Notes: a model not told the origin generated them from the letters alone. A DNA stretch of 35,074 bases from Syntrophaceticus schinkii (GCF_000946815.1 NZ_CDRZ01000231.1:1-35074), one strand, 5' to 3'. Positions 16,243 through 24,125 are shown, counted from the first letter of the stretch. Program-made: numbers and translations.

Positions 16243-16869
16243 CTACCCTGCAAGCCAGTTTTTACAGTAGGTAACTCCTTCGTCAGAATTATTGGTGAAT
16301 GCATCTGCCCCGATATATTCGCAGGAAATCCTGTTTACCGGGTTGCCGCCGATTAAAATTCTTATCTGATCTCGTAACCCCTCTGCAGTTAAGGCGCTGA
16401 CGGTTTTTTTCATGCTTTCCAGAGCCAGTGTCAGCACCCCGCTCATTGCTATGATCTGTGGATGGATTTCCTTTGTCTTTGCTACAAACTCTTCCGGGGG
16501 TACATCGATCCCCAAATCAACAACCTCGAATCCTTCTGCCTCAATCATGCTGGAAAAAATGTTTTTCCCGATATCATGTAGGTCCCCCTGGACTGTACCC
16601 AATAAGATTGTACCCATTTTTTTATGGTGCTGATTTTCCGGTTTAGTAAGAATCAGCTTCAATACGTTTTTAACAATTTCCCCGGCCATAATCAGATCAG
16701 CGATGAAATATTCCCCTTTTTCATAGAGAATGCCTACCTTGACCATACCCAGGCGGATCTGCTCCCGTAGATAGACGGGTTTTTTACCCGCCTTCAGCCG
16801 TTGTTCGACCAATTTGAACACTTCATCTTCATTCAATTGCTCCACTGCAGCTATTAGTTTATCATCCAT
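16243..16869 (-). CDS. second corrinoid methyl-carrier protein
   Basis: 208 residues with helical cap and B12 domain: D96-L-H98-D-I-G101-KN cobalt-ligand motif and GGNPVN near the C-terminus. Similar to the product at 13114-13752 over its whole length but clearly diverged, so it may serve another methyl donor or step. AAAGGATG precedes ATG 16869. It lies 25 bases downstream of the gntR gene on the same strand, suggesting co-transcription. Confidence 0.92.
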   Translation of the reverse strand: MDDKLIAAVEQLNEDEVFKLVEQRLKAGKKPVYLREQIRLGMVKVGILYEKGEYFIADLIMAGEIVKNVLKLILTKPENQHHKKMGTILLGTVQGDLHDIGKNIFSSMIEAEGFEVVDLGIDVPPEEFVAKTKEIHPQIIAMSGVLTLALESMKKTVSALTAEGLRDQIRILIGGNPVNRISCEYIGADAFTNNSDEGVTYCKNWLAG

Positions 16870-16894
16870 CTATGTCATCCTTTCCATAAGACTT

Positions 16895-17607
16895 TTATTG
16901 ACTGTGTTGATAGGATGATACGGCGATTAAGTTGCAGTATTTGCCTCTGATAAATAATTGACCATAGCCGATTAGTTTCCCCTGATCACTTAAGATCTGC
17001 TGTTCCACTAGAATAACAGACTCTTTATCCTCCAGGTTTAATAATTTGCTGAGTTCAGGGGTGGCGCTGGGAGCGCTGATCTTGAGTGTTTTTTTTAACT
17101 GTAAACAGCGATCGGTGCTTGGCCACCATCTCAGGAAAAGTTGCGTAGTGAATTTCTTTTTCAATCGATGGGTTTACCTCTCTCATAGGGGAGGAATTTG
17201 ATATCATAGGCTGCCGGCTTTTTATCAACATAAATCAACCATCTGATCATGACAAAGCTTTTCTTAATATCACCGAGTTGCTTGCTGAGCTTGGCCGGTG
17301 GCACCAACCTGACTTCCAGCAGCTTGGTCTCTCCGGAGTAGTTTTTGATGCATCCTTTTTCGCTGAAATAGAGTGTATAACTGTCTATCTCAGGTTCTTT
17401 AACAAAATACCCTTTACCGGGAACTGGGTTGATATACCCTTCTGAGAAAAGAACGGATAGACCCTTGCGGACAGTTGTCCGACTGGCGTCGTATTCAGAA
17501 GCCAAGTCGTGTTCTGATGGCAGCAGGTCGCCTGGCTTGTAAATGCCCTTGTTGATTTGCTCCTTAATGTGGTTAACCAATTGCATATATAGAGGTATGC
17601 CCGTCAC
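16895..17607 (-). pseudogene. GntR-family regulator with UTRA domain, two frame breaks
   Basis: About 237 residues if restored. N-terminal winged helix (LYMQLVNHIKEQINKGIYKPGDLLPSE, TTVRKGLSVL) and C-terminal UTRA effector domain (LPYERGKP, then TLKISAPSATPELSKLL). GTG 17607 has AAGGAG 8 bases upstream. Two extra bases break the frame: near 17165-17172 after GKPI, and in a run of eight A on the coding strand (17089-17096). The stretch between them reads correctly in the third frame (EKEIHYATFPEMVAKHRSLF), so no domain is lost. It likely controls the adjacent corrinoid gene and perhaps the operon at 13114. Confidence 0.85.
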
Positions 17608-17620
17608 GGAGTATACTCCT

Positions 17621-17675
17621 TATCTAGAAACTATGTTACTAAACATATATTACCACGGATCAGATCATAAGACAA
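17621..17675 (-). promoter_or_regulatory. gntR promoter with palindromic operator
   Basis: On the minus strand TTGTCT (17675-17670) and TAATAT (17652-17647) are 17 bases apart. Directly downstream lies the palindrome ATGTT-TAGT-AACAT (17646-17633), then TAGATA (17626-17621). The overlap with the transcription start suggests autoregulation. Confidence 0.55.
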
Positions 17676-17912
17676 AAAGAAGAATTGATATATTTGATAC
17701 CGGATTGCTTTATTACATTAAAATTGCGGGAGTTCATCTTTTCTCCGACATCCGGCATCCGACCTCCATTTTCCGGTAGCCATCAGCATCATTATAAGTG
17801 ATTAAAAGAGCAAAAAATGTGAAAAAGAGGTTGTTAAATCAAGTGAAGTATGCTATACATAAAGAACAATCTAATTGATATGGCTTGAGAACCGGGAAAA
17901 TAGGGTCAAATC

Positions 17913-17971
17913 CTAAAACCTCCGCCTCTCAATGCCACCCAATTAAGAATTCCTTGAGAAGGAGGTTTTAG
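17913..17971 (+). promoter_or_regulatory. long hairpin masking a ribosome binding site
   Basis: CTAAAACCTCC (17913-17923) is the exact complement of GGAGGTTTTAG (17961-17971), which contains the ribosome site of the zinc-ribbon gene. An inner stem TCTCAA/TTGAGA (17927-17932, 17954-17959) extends it. Translation should be blocked unless the 5' arm is engaged elsewhere, as in a translational riboswitch or RNA thermometer. Confidence 0.6.
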
Positions 17972-17972
17972 C

Positions 17973-18269
17973 GTGTACCAGGACAAGAATTTGACCTGTC
18001 GTGACTGCGGTGAAGAATTTGTATTCACTGCCAATGAACAAGAATTTTACGCTTCCAAGGGTTTTGAAAACGAACCTGGGCGGTGCCCTGCTTGCCGCGC
18101 TGCCAGGAAGCAGCAGCGGAACAGCCGTGGCTCAAACCGACGCCCGCGTGAGATGTTCAAGACTACTTGTGCTAAATGCGGACAGGAAGCGGAAGTACCC
18201 TTCCGCCCGTCTTCTGACAGGCCTGTTTACTGCAGAGAATGCTACCAGGCCAGCAAATCACGTTGGTAA
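17973..18269 (+). CDS. double zinc-ribbon protein
   Basis: 98 residues with eight Cys in four C-x2-C knuckles (C9/C12, C38/C41, C66/C69, C87/C90), giving two Cys4 zinc sites joined by a basic Arg/Ser linker. This is the 'probable zinc-ribbon domain' protein found in many Bacillota; molecular role unknown, nucleic-acid binding likely from the basic linker. GTG 17973 has AAGGAGGT upstream, sequestered in a hairpin. Single-gene unit ended by a terminator at 18308-18335. Confidence 0.88.
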   Translation: MYQDKNLTCRDCGEEFVFTANEQEFYASKGFENEPGRCPACRAARKQQRNSRGSNRRPREMFKTTCAKCGQEAEVPFRPSSDRPVYCRECYQASKSRW

Positions 18270-18307
18270 GGATTTCACATGTAAGTAGAAAAAGCAAGCA
18301 ATTGAAA

Positions 18308-18335
18308 GAGGCGGGGTAAAATAACCGTCTCTTTT
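18308..18335 (+). terminator. intrinsic terminator after the zinc-ribbon gene
   Basis: GAGGCGG (18308-18314) pairs with CCGTCTC (18325-18331), one G-U pair, then TTTT. Confidence 0.65.
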
Positions 18336-18602
18336 CTATTAATATGGCTTAACACAATTCCGTTCTAGGTCGCAATAATATTTGGTTTATATGTTATAGC
18401 AGTTTGAGAAAACGAAGGGGAAAAAAGATTTTTGCAGAAGTATTTAGAATCAAGAGGTAGATGCTCATACCGCCAAGTCTGCACCAGCAGATTATTTAAT
18501 AAGGGGCCGAAGTCATGTAATGCTGCGGAATTAGCAAAAAGCAGTTCCTGGTAACTTCCGACCTCTGGCTTCTGATATTTTTTTTCAAGGAGGTAATTGG
18601 GA
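18336..18602. other. intergenic leader of the thioredoxin-like gene
   Basis: No coding signal. It contains TTAATATGGCTTAA near 18340, related to the 15-mer described at 17873 and 20009, and a CTTCCGACCTCTGGCTTCTG stretch (about 18556) related to the GGAGGTC repeats near 3970 and 17741-17776. A strong AAGGAGGT (18587-18594) ends it. Confidence 0.5.
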
Positions 18603-18932
18603 ATGGTTGATGTTACTGTTTTCGGTACAGTTGAACAAGATCAAGGGGGGTGCAACTGCGGCTGTGGCCATGCCCATTCCATGCGGGACGCAGCTGAGGT
18701 GCTGGAGAAGGAGCTGACGGAAAAGTTTGGAGATATGGTAAGGTTTCGCTTTGTGGATGCCTTCAGTGAAGAAGTTATGGATTTTCCGGATGTGGTGAAG
18801 GTGATGAATCAGTTTCGCTTTCCCCTAACGCTTTTGAATGGGGAGCCCCGGTTTCATGGGGGGCTGTCATTGGAGAAGATATCAGATGCTGTAGCTGAAT
18901 TGTTGGGAGCTATCGGGGGCTTCCGGCCTTAA
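18603..18932 (+). CDS. small Cys-rich thioredoxin-like protein, copy 1
   Basis: 109 residues: VDVTVFGTV strand, N-terminal cluster C17-N-C19-G-C21-GHAH, helix (EVLEKELTEKFGD), then VRFRFVDAFS, FPLTLLNGEPRFHGGLSLEKI. The strand order and the cis-Pro-like FPLTLLNG recall a thioredoxin fold in which an active-site CxC-rich loop follows the first strand. A paralogue lies at 23113-23433 within the permease/ArsR cluster. ATG 18603 was chosen over TTG 18597 because AAGGAGGT sits 8 bases upstream. Likely thiol or metal(loid) handling in the cytoplasm; not established. Confidence 0.8.
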   Translation: MVDVTVFGTVEQDQGGCNCGCGHAHSMRDAAEVLEKELTEKFGDMVRFRFVDAFSEEVMDFPDVVKVMNQFRFPLTLLNGEPRFHGGLSLEKISDAVAELLGAIGGFRP

Positions 18933-19055
18933 ACTTCTATTTTCGCAGGCATTATTTTTTACTCTGATATCAGGTTTCGTTGCCGGAATCGGTATGATGC
19001 AGTTCCTGGTAATTATTTGACCTTTGATCTGCTGCGACCTTTGGTTCCTAGACTT

Positions 19056-19787
19056 CTATTCTATATCACAGGTGATGATCGTTTCAGAGCTTTCGTCAGC
19101 TAAAACCACCAGGACACCTTCGGGATCAGCAATGAGACTGTTTCCCAGACTGATCATGCCGATATGGCTGCCGATGGTGTTGGCCATAAACACATAGCAG
19201 TGGTTTTCCACCGCCCTGGCTATTGGGAGCGCTCGGTTTTTGTCCACTTTCCAGCGTGCTTCCAGAGGTTTGTAATAGTGCGCGCAGAGGATAAAGAGGG
19301 CATCGACATCTTTACAAGTTTCCCGTGCTAATTCGGGGTAGTTCTGGTCACGGCAGATGATCACTCCGAGTTTGTATCCTTGATATGCAAAGGTGAGGGG
19401 CTTAGTGCCTGGGGTGAAATACTTCTCCTCTGCTGCAGTGAGGTTGTTTTTATAAAAGGTATGGGTTGTCCCATCGGGAAGAATCACTGTGGCGGCGTTG
19501 TACAACTTCTCATCGGCGAAAACCGCTCTGCCCACAATAAGACCCAGATTAAGTTCGGCCGACTTACGGGAGATTTTATCTAAGGCCATGTTCAGCTTGT
19601 CATTAAAATTATCCTGAGTCAAAGTATCAGGGTTGTATCCGTTCAGGCACATTTCCGGAAATACCAGTAGTTCTATACCTTTGCGAGATGCTTCTTCTGC
19701 CATCATTAATACAGTTTCAGTATTAGTTTCCAGTTCATTCGCAATGAACATCTGAGCCGCACCGAGGCGCAATGTAATTACCCCCAA
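19056..19787 (-). CDS. nitrilase-superfamily carbon-nitrogen hydrolase
   Basis: 243 residues. The catalytic triad is visible: E45 in LVFPEMCLNGYNP, K113 in FYKNNLTAAEEKYFTPG and C145 in GVIICRDQNYPE; E120 is the usual second Glu. It hydrolyses an amide or nitrile by a Cys thioester; closest in style to N-carbamoyl/omega-amidase-type members, but the substrate cannot be assigned. It is monocistronic and opposite to its neighbours. Confidence 0.9.
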   Translation of the reverse strand: MGVITLRLGAAQMFIANELETNTETVLMMAEEASRKGIELLVFPEMCLNGYNPDTLTQDNFNDKLNMALDKISRKSAELNLGLIVGRAVFADEKLYNAATVILPDGTTHTFYKNNLTAAEEKYFTPGTKPLTFAYQGYKLGVIICRDQNYPELARETCKDVDALFILCAHYYKPLEARWKVDKNRALPIARAVENHCYVFMANTIGSHIGMISLGNSLIADPEGVLVVLADESSETIITCDIE

Positions 19788-20150
19788 GGAATATTTTAAC
19801 TATTATCTTAAATCAAAAAAATATGATTGGCAAGAGGTTGCAGCCTTTTCTGTAACATCGATATCAGTTAATAATAAAGCAGTCCCATACCAAAGCAACA
19901 CCGGGATCGGTTTTGCGGTAGGCAGTAGAAAAATTTGAGTCTGTTTCTGTCTGGTGAGGATCTTACAACCTCAGTATTGATGTAAAATTGTGAATGTGGA
20001 TGCTAAGCAATTGATATGGCTTGTTTTAGGCTAAATGGTGATAGGCACCGAAGTGATGACTCTATTAGAATTGCCCTCGACTTCTCAGGTGTCAGCAACT
20101 CCATGTTTAAAACCAACATCAGAAGCTTTCGAATATGAGGTGAAAAAACA
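19788..20150. other. intergenic region with one CTAAATGGTGAC repeat
   Basis: No coding region seen. It holds AATTGATATGGCTTG (20009-20023), identical to 17873-17887, and one degenerate repeat GCTAAATGGTGATAGGCACC (about 20032-20051). Confidence 0.55.
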
Positions 20151-20878
20151 GTGCAGTTTGAGCAAGGACGCTTTTTAAAATATGTTTATGGTAACCTGTG
20201 CTGTCATGTGGATGCTGTGCATGCCAAAAAGCCGACACTGGTAGAGGCGGGTGGCGATCCTAAGCGCACCAAGTTGTGGGATATCTATACAGGGGATATC
20301 GTATCTGAGATCGCTGCCTGCGGGTGTACGGGGATGATAGCTACAGTGTCCAGGCTTGCCGCGGACTTGAACCGTGGGCCGGAACACGAGGCACCTTTAC
20401 AAAAGGATGCCCTCCGGGAATACCGTGAAGTGATCAGGCACAACCTTGAGCGGACTTGTATCCTGGGTCAAAATGGCGAACTTATACGCCTTATCTGCAC
20501 CTTGCCGTACATGGGATAGGAAATAATCGCTGGGGTAAAAAGGCCATTGAGGTGGGTACTCGACAGGGTTACAGTGATCAGACATGCTCAGAGGATGTTT
20601 TACGGTGGTTTCTAAACACTCTAGGGAGTAGGCTGGATGATGCGGTTCCAGGTGTAGAGATTGTGTCCAATGAACGCTTTATAGGTCACCAATCTTTTGC
20701 ACACCACCGCTGCGGCTGTCCGGGTTACCGTGGCTATGGGCCAAACTACAATGCCGTACAGTTGGAGATATCATATACACTACGAAATGAACATCGAGAA
20801 GAACTGGTGGCAGTTCTGTCTGAGCTTGTACAAGAGTTCCATAAGAGCTTTGGGAAAGAAGCGGCCATTGGTGGTTAG
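20151..20878 (+). pseudogene. N-formylglutamate-amidohydrolase-like protein, frame broken
   Basis: About 242 residues if restored. TKLWDIYTGDIVSEIA, VSRLAADLNRGPEHEAP and LHLAVHGIGN are reminiscent of the FGase (HutG-like) zinc amidohydrolase family; RLAADLNR matches its R..ADLNR box. GTG 20151 has AGGTG 8 bases upstream. One base is missing near 20483-20490 (probably a C in a CC run), so the first frame stops at 20519 and the second carries IEVGTRQGYSD, GCPGYRGYGPNYNAVQLEIS and the C-terminal helix. The family call is moderate. The TAG stop lies within the first bases of a repeat. Confidence 0.6.
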
Positions 20879-21034
20879 TTGGTGACGTTAGTTGGTGACA
20901 GTCACCTAAATGTCCAACCTGTATAGACATGTTCAGCTAAATGGTGACGCTAAATGGTGACAGGCACCAAAAGGTCCAACCTGTATAGACATGTTCAGCT
21001 AAATGGTGACAGCTAAATGGTGACAGGCACCCGA
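20877..21034. repeat. array of CTAAATGGTGAC repeats
   Basis: Three units, each a tandem pair of a (TTAGT/CTAAA)TGGTGAC motif followed by AGTCACC or AGGCACC, spaced about 60 bases apart by an AACCTGTATAGACATGTTC spacer that is itself repeated. The first unit contains the perfect palindrome GGTGAC-A-GTCACC (20894-20906). The family recurs at 12616, 20032, 25658 and 26559-26711. Confidence 0.8.
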
Positions 21035-21063
21035 ATTTAAGTTTTTTTCATTTAGGTATTGCA

Positions 21064-21097
21064 TTATATATAACAATATGCGAATATAGGTATATAG
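21064..21097 (+). promoter_or_regulatory. AT-rich imperfect dyad before permease 1
   Basis: An imperfect dyad with AATAT-GCG-AATAT at its centre and TATATA arms lies about 50-85 bases upstream of the permease start. It could be an ArsR-family operator and promoter; no clear -35/-10 pair is seen. Confidence 0.3.
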
Positions 21098-21148
21098 AAA
21101 TTCTAACATTAACAGGGTAACCAAATTATTTACTCGGGAGGGGACAAC

Positions 21149-22321
21149 ATGAAAGAACGCGACAAATTTCTAGCACTAATAACACTTTTTCTCGCGGCCT
21201 ATTTTATTCCTTTTGGGCACCCGAGGGTAAGTAAGGCTATTCTCGAAGGATTTTTGATGCTCCAAGAGTATGTACAGGAGCATGTTCTTTTTTGCCTGGT
21301 GCCGGCCTTGTTTATTGCTGGGGCTATTTCTTACTTTCTTTCCCAGCAAGCAGTACTAAAGTACTTTGGCGGTGAAGCTAAAAAGTGGGTCGCCTATCTT
21401 GTGGGTTCTGTTTCCGGGGCGGTGCTGGCAGTATGTTCCTGCACAGTACTGCCACTTTTCGGCGGGATCTACAAGCGAGGCGCTGGCCTTGGCCCTGCCA
21501 TCGCTTTTCTCTATTCTGGCCCGGCCATCAACATCCTGGCCATTGTATTAACAGCCAGGGTGCTGGGATGGGAACTGGGTATAGCCAGGGTAGTAGGTGC
21601 TGTAGTCTTTGCGCTGGTGATCGGTCTTCTCATGGCTTTTATCTTCCGGAAGGAGGAGAGGGAGCGTTTAGAAAGTTCTCGCAAACTGGCGGCCGAACTG
21701 CCCGAAGAGAAAAGGACTCCTGTGCAGACGCTCAGCTATTTTCTTGCCCTGATCTTTATTCTTATTTTTGCTGCCTGGGGTAAGCCAGCGGGTAGTGAAG
21801 GCTTTTGGCTGGCTGTTTTTCAGGTGAAGTGGTATCTTGTTGGGGTTTTGCTTATCCTGCTGGGGTTGATGATCTGGCGCTGGTTTGACAAAGAAGAGGT
21901 TTCCTCCTGGATGGATGCTACCTGGTTTTTCACAAAGCAGATCATTCCTCTGCTGTTTGCTGGTGTCCTTTTGGCAGGATTCTTGCTGGGGAGGCCAGGT
22001 TTGGACAATGGTATCATACCATCCCATTGGATTGCAGCTATCGTTGGGGGTAATTCCCTACAGGCCAATTTTGCAGCATCTTTGGCAGGTGCACTGATGT
22101 ATTTTGCGACACTGACAGAAGTTCCGATTCTTCAGGGGTTGATTGGATCCGGTATGGGGAAAGGCCCTGCCCTGGCGCTACTGCTTGCAGGCCCCGCTTT
22201 GAGTTTGCCTAGTCTGCTTGTGATCATCAGGGTTATCGGGGCGAAAAAGGGCTTGACTTACGCGGGTTTGGTGGTTGTAATGGCTACACTGTCCGGATGG
22301 CTATACGGGACGTTATTTTAG
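21149..22321 (+). CDS. permease of the YraQ/ArsP (DUF318) family, copy 1
   Basis: 390 residues, eight to ten membrane helices. The family hallmark C96-S-C98 sits in a helix (LAVCSCTVLPLF), followed by GAGLGPAIAFLYSGPAINILA; the second half repeats this plan with TEVPILQGLIGSGMGKGPALALLLAGPALSLPS. ArsP members export organoarsenicals, but most of the family is uncharacterised. ATG 21149 has GGGAGGGG upstream. First gene of a run of same-strand genes for thioredoxin-like, Cys-rich and ArsR proteins, so a thiophilic metal(loid) substrate is likely. Confidence 0.88.
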   Translation: MKERDKFLALITLFLAAYFIPFGHPRVSKAILEGFLMLQEYVQEHVLFCLVPALFIAGAISYFLSQQAVLKYFGGEAKKWVAYLVGSVSGAVLAVCSCTVLPLFGGIYKRGAGLGPAIAFLYSGPAINILAIVLTARVLGWELGIARVVGAVVFALVIGLLMAFIFRKEERERLESSRKLAAELPEEKRTPVQTLSYFLALIFILIFAAWGKPAGSEGFWLAVFQVKWYLVGVLLILLGLMIWRWFDKEEVSSWMDATWFFTKQIIPLLFAGVLLAGFLLGRPGLDNGIIPSHWIAAIVGGNSLQANFAASLAGALMYFATLTEVPILQGLIGSGMGKGPALALLLAGPALSLPSLLVIIRVIGAKKGLTYAGLVVVMATLSGWLYGTLF

Positions 22322-22332
22322 AGGGTGATAGG

Positions 22333-22476
22333 ATGATAGTGGACGTTATTGACACCTTAGGGCTGTTGATGGGAATGGTTACCGTGAACGGAACTATGTT
22401 GAAATCCCAGTCTTACCGGTACAAAAATACTGTTCCTTATCACGCCTTTATCACAATAAAATACATGACAAAGTAA
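22333..22476 (+). CDS. 47-residue protein between permease 1 and the thioredoxin-like gene
   Basis: Short frame starting 11 bases after the permease stop, with GAGGGTGATAGG upstream, and ending 14 bases before the next gene, so it fills the gap exactly. The product begins MIVDVIDTLGLLMGMVTVNG and has a basic, Tyr/Lys-rich tail. No family recognised. Operon position and spacing favour a real gene. Confidence 0.45.
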   Translation: MIVDVIDTLGLLMGMVTVNGTMLKSQSYRYKNTVPYHAFITIKYMTK

Positions 22477-22490
22477 AGGAGGAAAACAAG

Positions 22491-22727
22491 ATGGAAATCA
22501 AGGTTCTGGGAACAGGGTGTGCCAAGTGTAAAAAGCTTGAAGAAATGGTAAGAGAAGTAGCGGGTGAGCTGGGGGTGGATGCTGATATTATCAAGATTAC
22601 TGACCTCAACGAGATCTTGGAATACGATATCATGATGACTCCCGGGCTTGTGGTAGACGGGGAAATTGTATGCTCTGGTAGGCTGCCGAAAAAGGATGAG
22701 ATCCGGAACTGGCTGCAGGGAGAATAG
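22491..22727 (+). CDS. small thioredoxin-family redox protein (MTH895 type)
   Basis: 78 residues, a minimal thioredoxin fold: strand MEIKVLGTG, active site C10-AK-C13, helix KKLEEMVREVAGELG, ITDLNEILEYDIMMTPGLVVDG with the cis-Pro (TP), and GRLPKKDEI at the end. It matches 'redox-active disulfide protein 2', often found beside DUF318 permeases. AAAGGAGG lies 8 bases before ATG 22491. It probably reduces or delivers the permease's thiophilic substrate in the cytoplasm. Confidence 0.9.
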   Translation: MEIKVLGTGCAKCKKLEEMVREVAGELGVDADIIKITDLNEILEYDIMMTPGLVVDGEIVCSGRLPKKDEIRNWLQGE

Positions 22728-22823
22728 ATTATCAAGGGGGACAGTCCCTAGTGCATTTGGATTTGCTAAATCCCTCTTTGCTCCTTGGCCGAGGGGGTGT
22801 TGTGAGAAAGGGGTGAAGTAGAA

Positions 22824-23036
22824 GTGGCAGAGAGGACCTGCCGTGAATGTGCCCTCTCTCGGAAAATGGGAGCGGAAGGGGTCTACTATTGTTATAAGCA
22901 TAAGCGCATCAAAGAGCCGGATGAAACAGGGTGGGACTGGGGATGTCTCTACTTTTGTGAGATCGAGCCGGAAGAAAATCTCAGTCCCTACCAGTATCTG
23001 CTGATCAAGGAAACAGAGATTGCTACACGAAAGTGA
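22824..23036 (+). CDS. small Cys-rich protein, copy 1
   Basis: 70 residues with C6-x2-C9, C23, C41 and C45 and a C-terminal SPYQYLLIKETEIATRK. Its paralogue at 23907-24125 shares the C-x2-C, the C-x-Y-F segment and the (S/T)PYQxxLL end, defining a small family with a likely four-Cys metal site. GTG 22824 is preceded by AGGGGTGAAG. Family not recognised; the context suggests metal(loid) or redox sensing. Confidence 0.7.
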   Translation: MAERTCRECALSRKMGAEGVYYCYKHKRIKEPDETGWDWGCLYFCEIEPEENLSPYQYLLIKETEIATRK

Positions 23037-23112
23037 CACCTGCCAACATAAATGTCCCGGGTGGACATAGTGAACAATGGTAAAAAAAAATTATATGAAA
23101 GGATGAGTGTTA

Positions 23113-23433
23113 ATGGCAGTTGATGTGGTGGTATTTGGAACGACTGCTCCCAGCAGCGGCTGTGGGTGCTGCTCGACCGCATGTTGTGATCCTAGGCAAT
23201 CTATGGAAAAGGAAGCCGGGGGATTAAAGGGCTCACTGGTAGAAAGGTTTGGAGAGGGTGTAAGGTTCCGCTATGTTGATATTATGAGTAAAGAGATGAA
23301 GGATTATCCGGAGATTCAAAAAATACTGAACCGGGTACATCTTCCATTGACTGTGATCAACGGAAAGCCTAGCTTTCACGGTGGTTTATCTGTAGAGAAG
23401 ATCGCTGGGGCTGTATCCGAATTGTTGAAGTAG
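23113..23433 (+). CDS. small Cys-rich thioredoxin-like protein, copy 2
   Basis: 106 residues, paralogue of the product at 18603-18932: VDVVVFGTT, Cys cluster C17-G-C19-C20-STA-C24-C25, VRFRYVDIMS, LPLTVINGKPSFHGGLSVEKI. The shared frame with different Cys patterns suggests two specialised carriers or sensors of one thiophilic ligand. ATG 23113 was preferred to GTG 23107 because AAAGGATG lies about 7 bases upstream. Confidence 0.8.
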   Translation: MAVDVVVFGTTAPSSGCGCCSTACCDPRQSMEKEAGGLKGSLVERFGEGVRFRYVDIMSKEMKDYPEIQKILNRVHLPLTVINGKPSFHGGLSVEKIAGAVSELLK

Positions 23434-23544
23434 TGGATGCATACTACAGGGTGAGCCGCTGGTATAGCGATGCCGGGCGAACCTCTATGGTCTCCTGAGG
23501 CGGGTGATTAAAACATTTGATTGGATTTTAGAGGAGGTGATGAA

Positions 23545-23904
23545 ATGGCCAGTGATATATTTGATCTGCGTACTCGGGTTACTAAGGCTTTGGCTCACCC
23601 CCTGCGTTTGAAAATAATTGATCAACTCGACCTTGATCAAGAAAGGTGTGTCTGTGAACTGGTAGATGTCCTAGGCTGCGACCAGCCGGTGGTATCCAAG
23701 CACCTGGCTGTTTTGAGGAATGCAGGGCTTGTCACCTCCCGCCAGGAAGGGACCAGTGTCTATTACAAGCTCCGCACACCCTGTATCAAGAAGTTTCTGG
23801 ACTGCATCGATCATGTGCTAAAAGAGGACCTGCAAGCAACTAGAGAAGAAATGGCAGGGGTGAGCCGCTGCATTAGTGAGGGGGAATATAAAGAGGGGGA
23901 TTAA
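23545..23904 (+). CDS. ArsR-family transcriptional regulator, copy 1
   Basis: 119 residues, winged helix with LAHPLRLKIIDQL, recognition helix DQPVVSKHLAVLRNAGLV and wing RQEGTSVYYKL. C35-V-C37-EL at the start of the second helix is the classical ArsR metal(loid)-binding pair; C45 and two C-terminal Cys may assist. GAGGAGGTGA precedes ATG 23545. The stop overlaps the next gene by one base. Confidence 0.93.
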   Translation: MASDIFDLRTRVTKALAHPLRLKIIDQLDLDQERCVCELVDVLGCDQPVVSKHLAVLRNAGLVTSRQEGTSVYYKLRTPCIKKFLDCIDHVLKEDLQATREEMAGVSRCISEGEYKEGD

Positions 23905-23906
23905 TG

Positions 23907-24125
23907 ATGGTGGTTGGATGTAAAAAATGTGGGCTTTATGACGCACAGCAACAGGAGTGCTACTGGTTTCGGAAGCGGTTAACCAGTGATGAAGTTGCGA
24001 TGAGCAATAATTGTTCATATTTTATAGAAATTATCTATGAAGATGGTGAACCCCTGACACCCTATCAGCATACTCTGTTGAAAATGGATGATCTTGCCAG
24101 CAAAAAGATGCAGGGACCGATATAG
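23907..24125 (+). CDS. small Cys-rich protein, copy 2
   Basis: 72 residues from ATG 23907 (ATG 23904 also possible, overlapping the arsR stop). C5-x2-C8, C18 and C36 with N-C-S-Y-F, then GEPLTPYQHTLLKMDDLASKK. Paralogue of 22824-23036. Coupled to ArsR copy 1, so it may take part in sensing or buffering the inducer. Confidence 0.7.
   Translation: MVVGCKKCGLYDAQQQECYWFRKRLTSDEVAMSNNCSYFIEIIYEDGEPLTPYQHTLLKMDDLASKKMQGPI

Noticed and set aside
20877-21034. CRISPR array
   Set aside because: The units are composite repeats with repeated, not unique, spacers, and no cas genes are present.
23434-23520. Structured RNA before arsR copy 1
   Set aside because: Some GC-rich pairing is possible but no known riboswitch or RNA motif could be matched.
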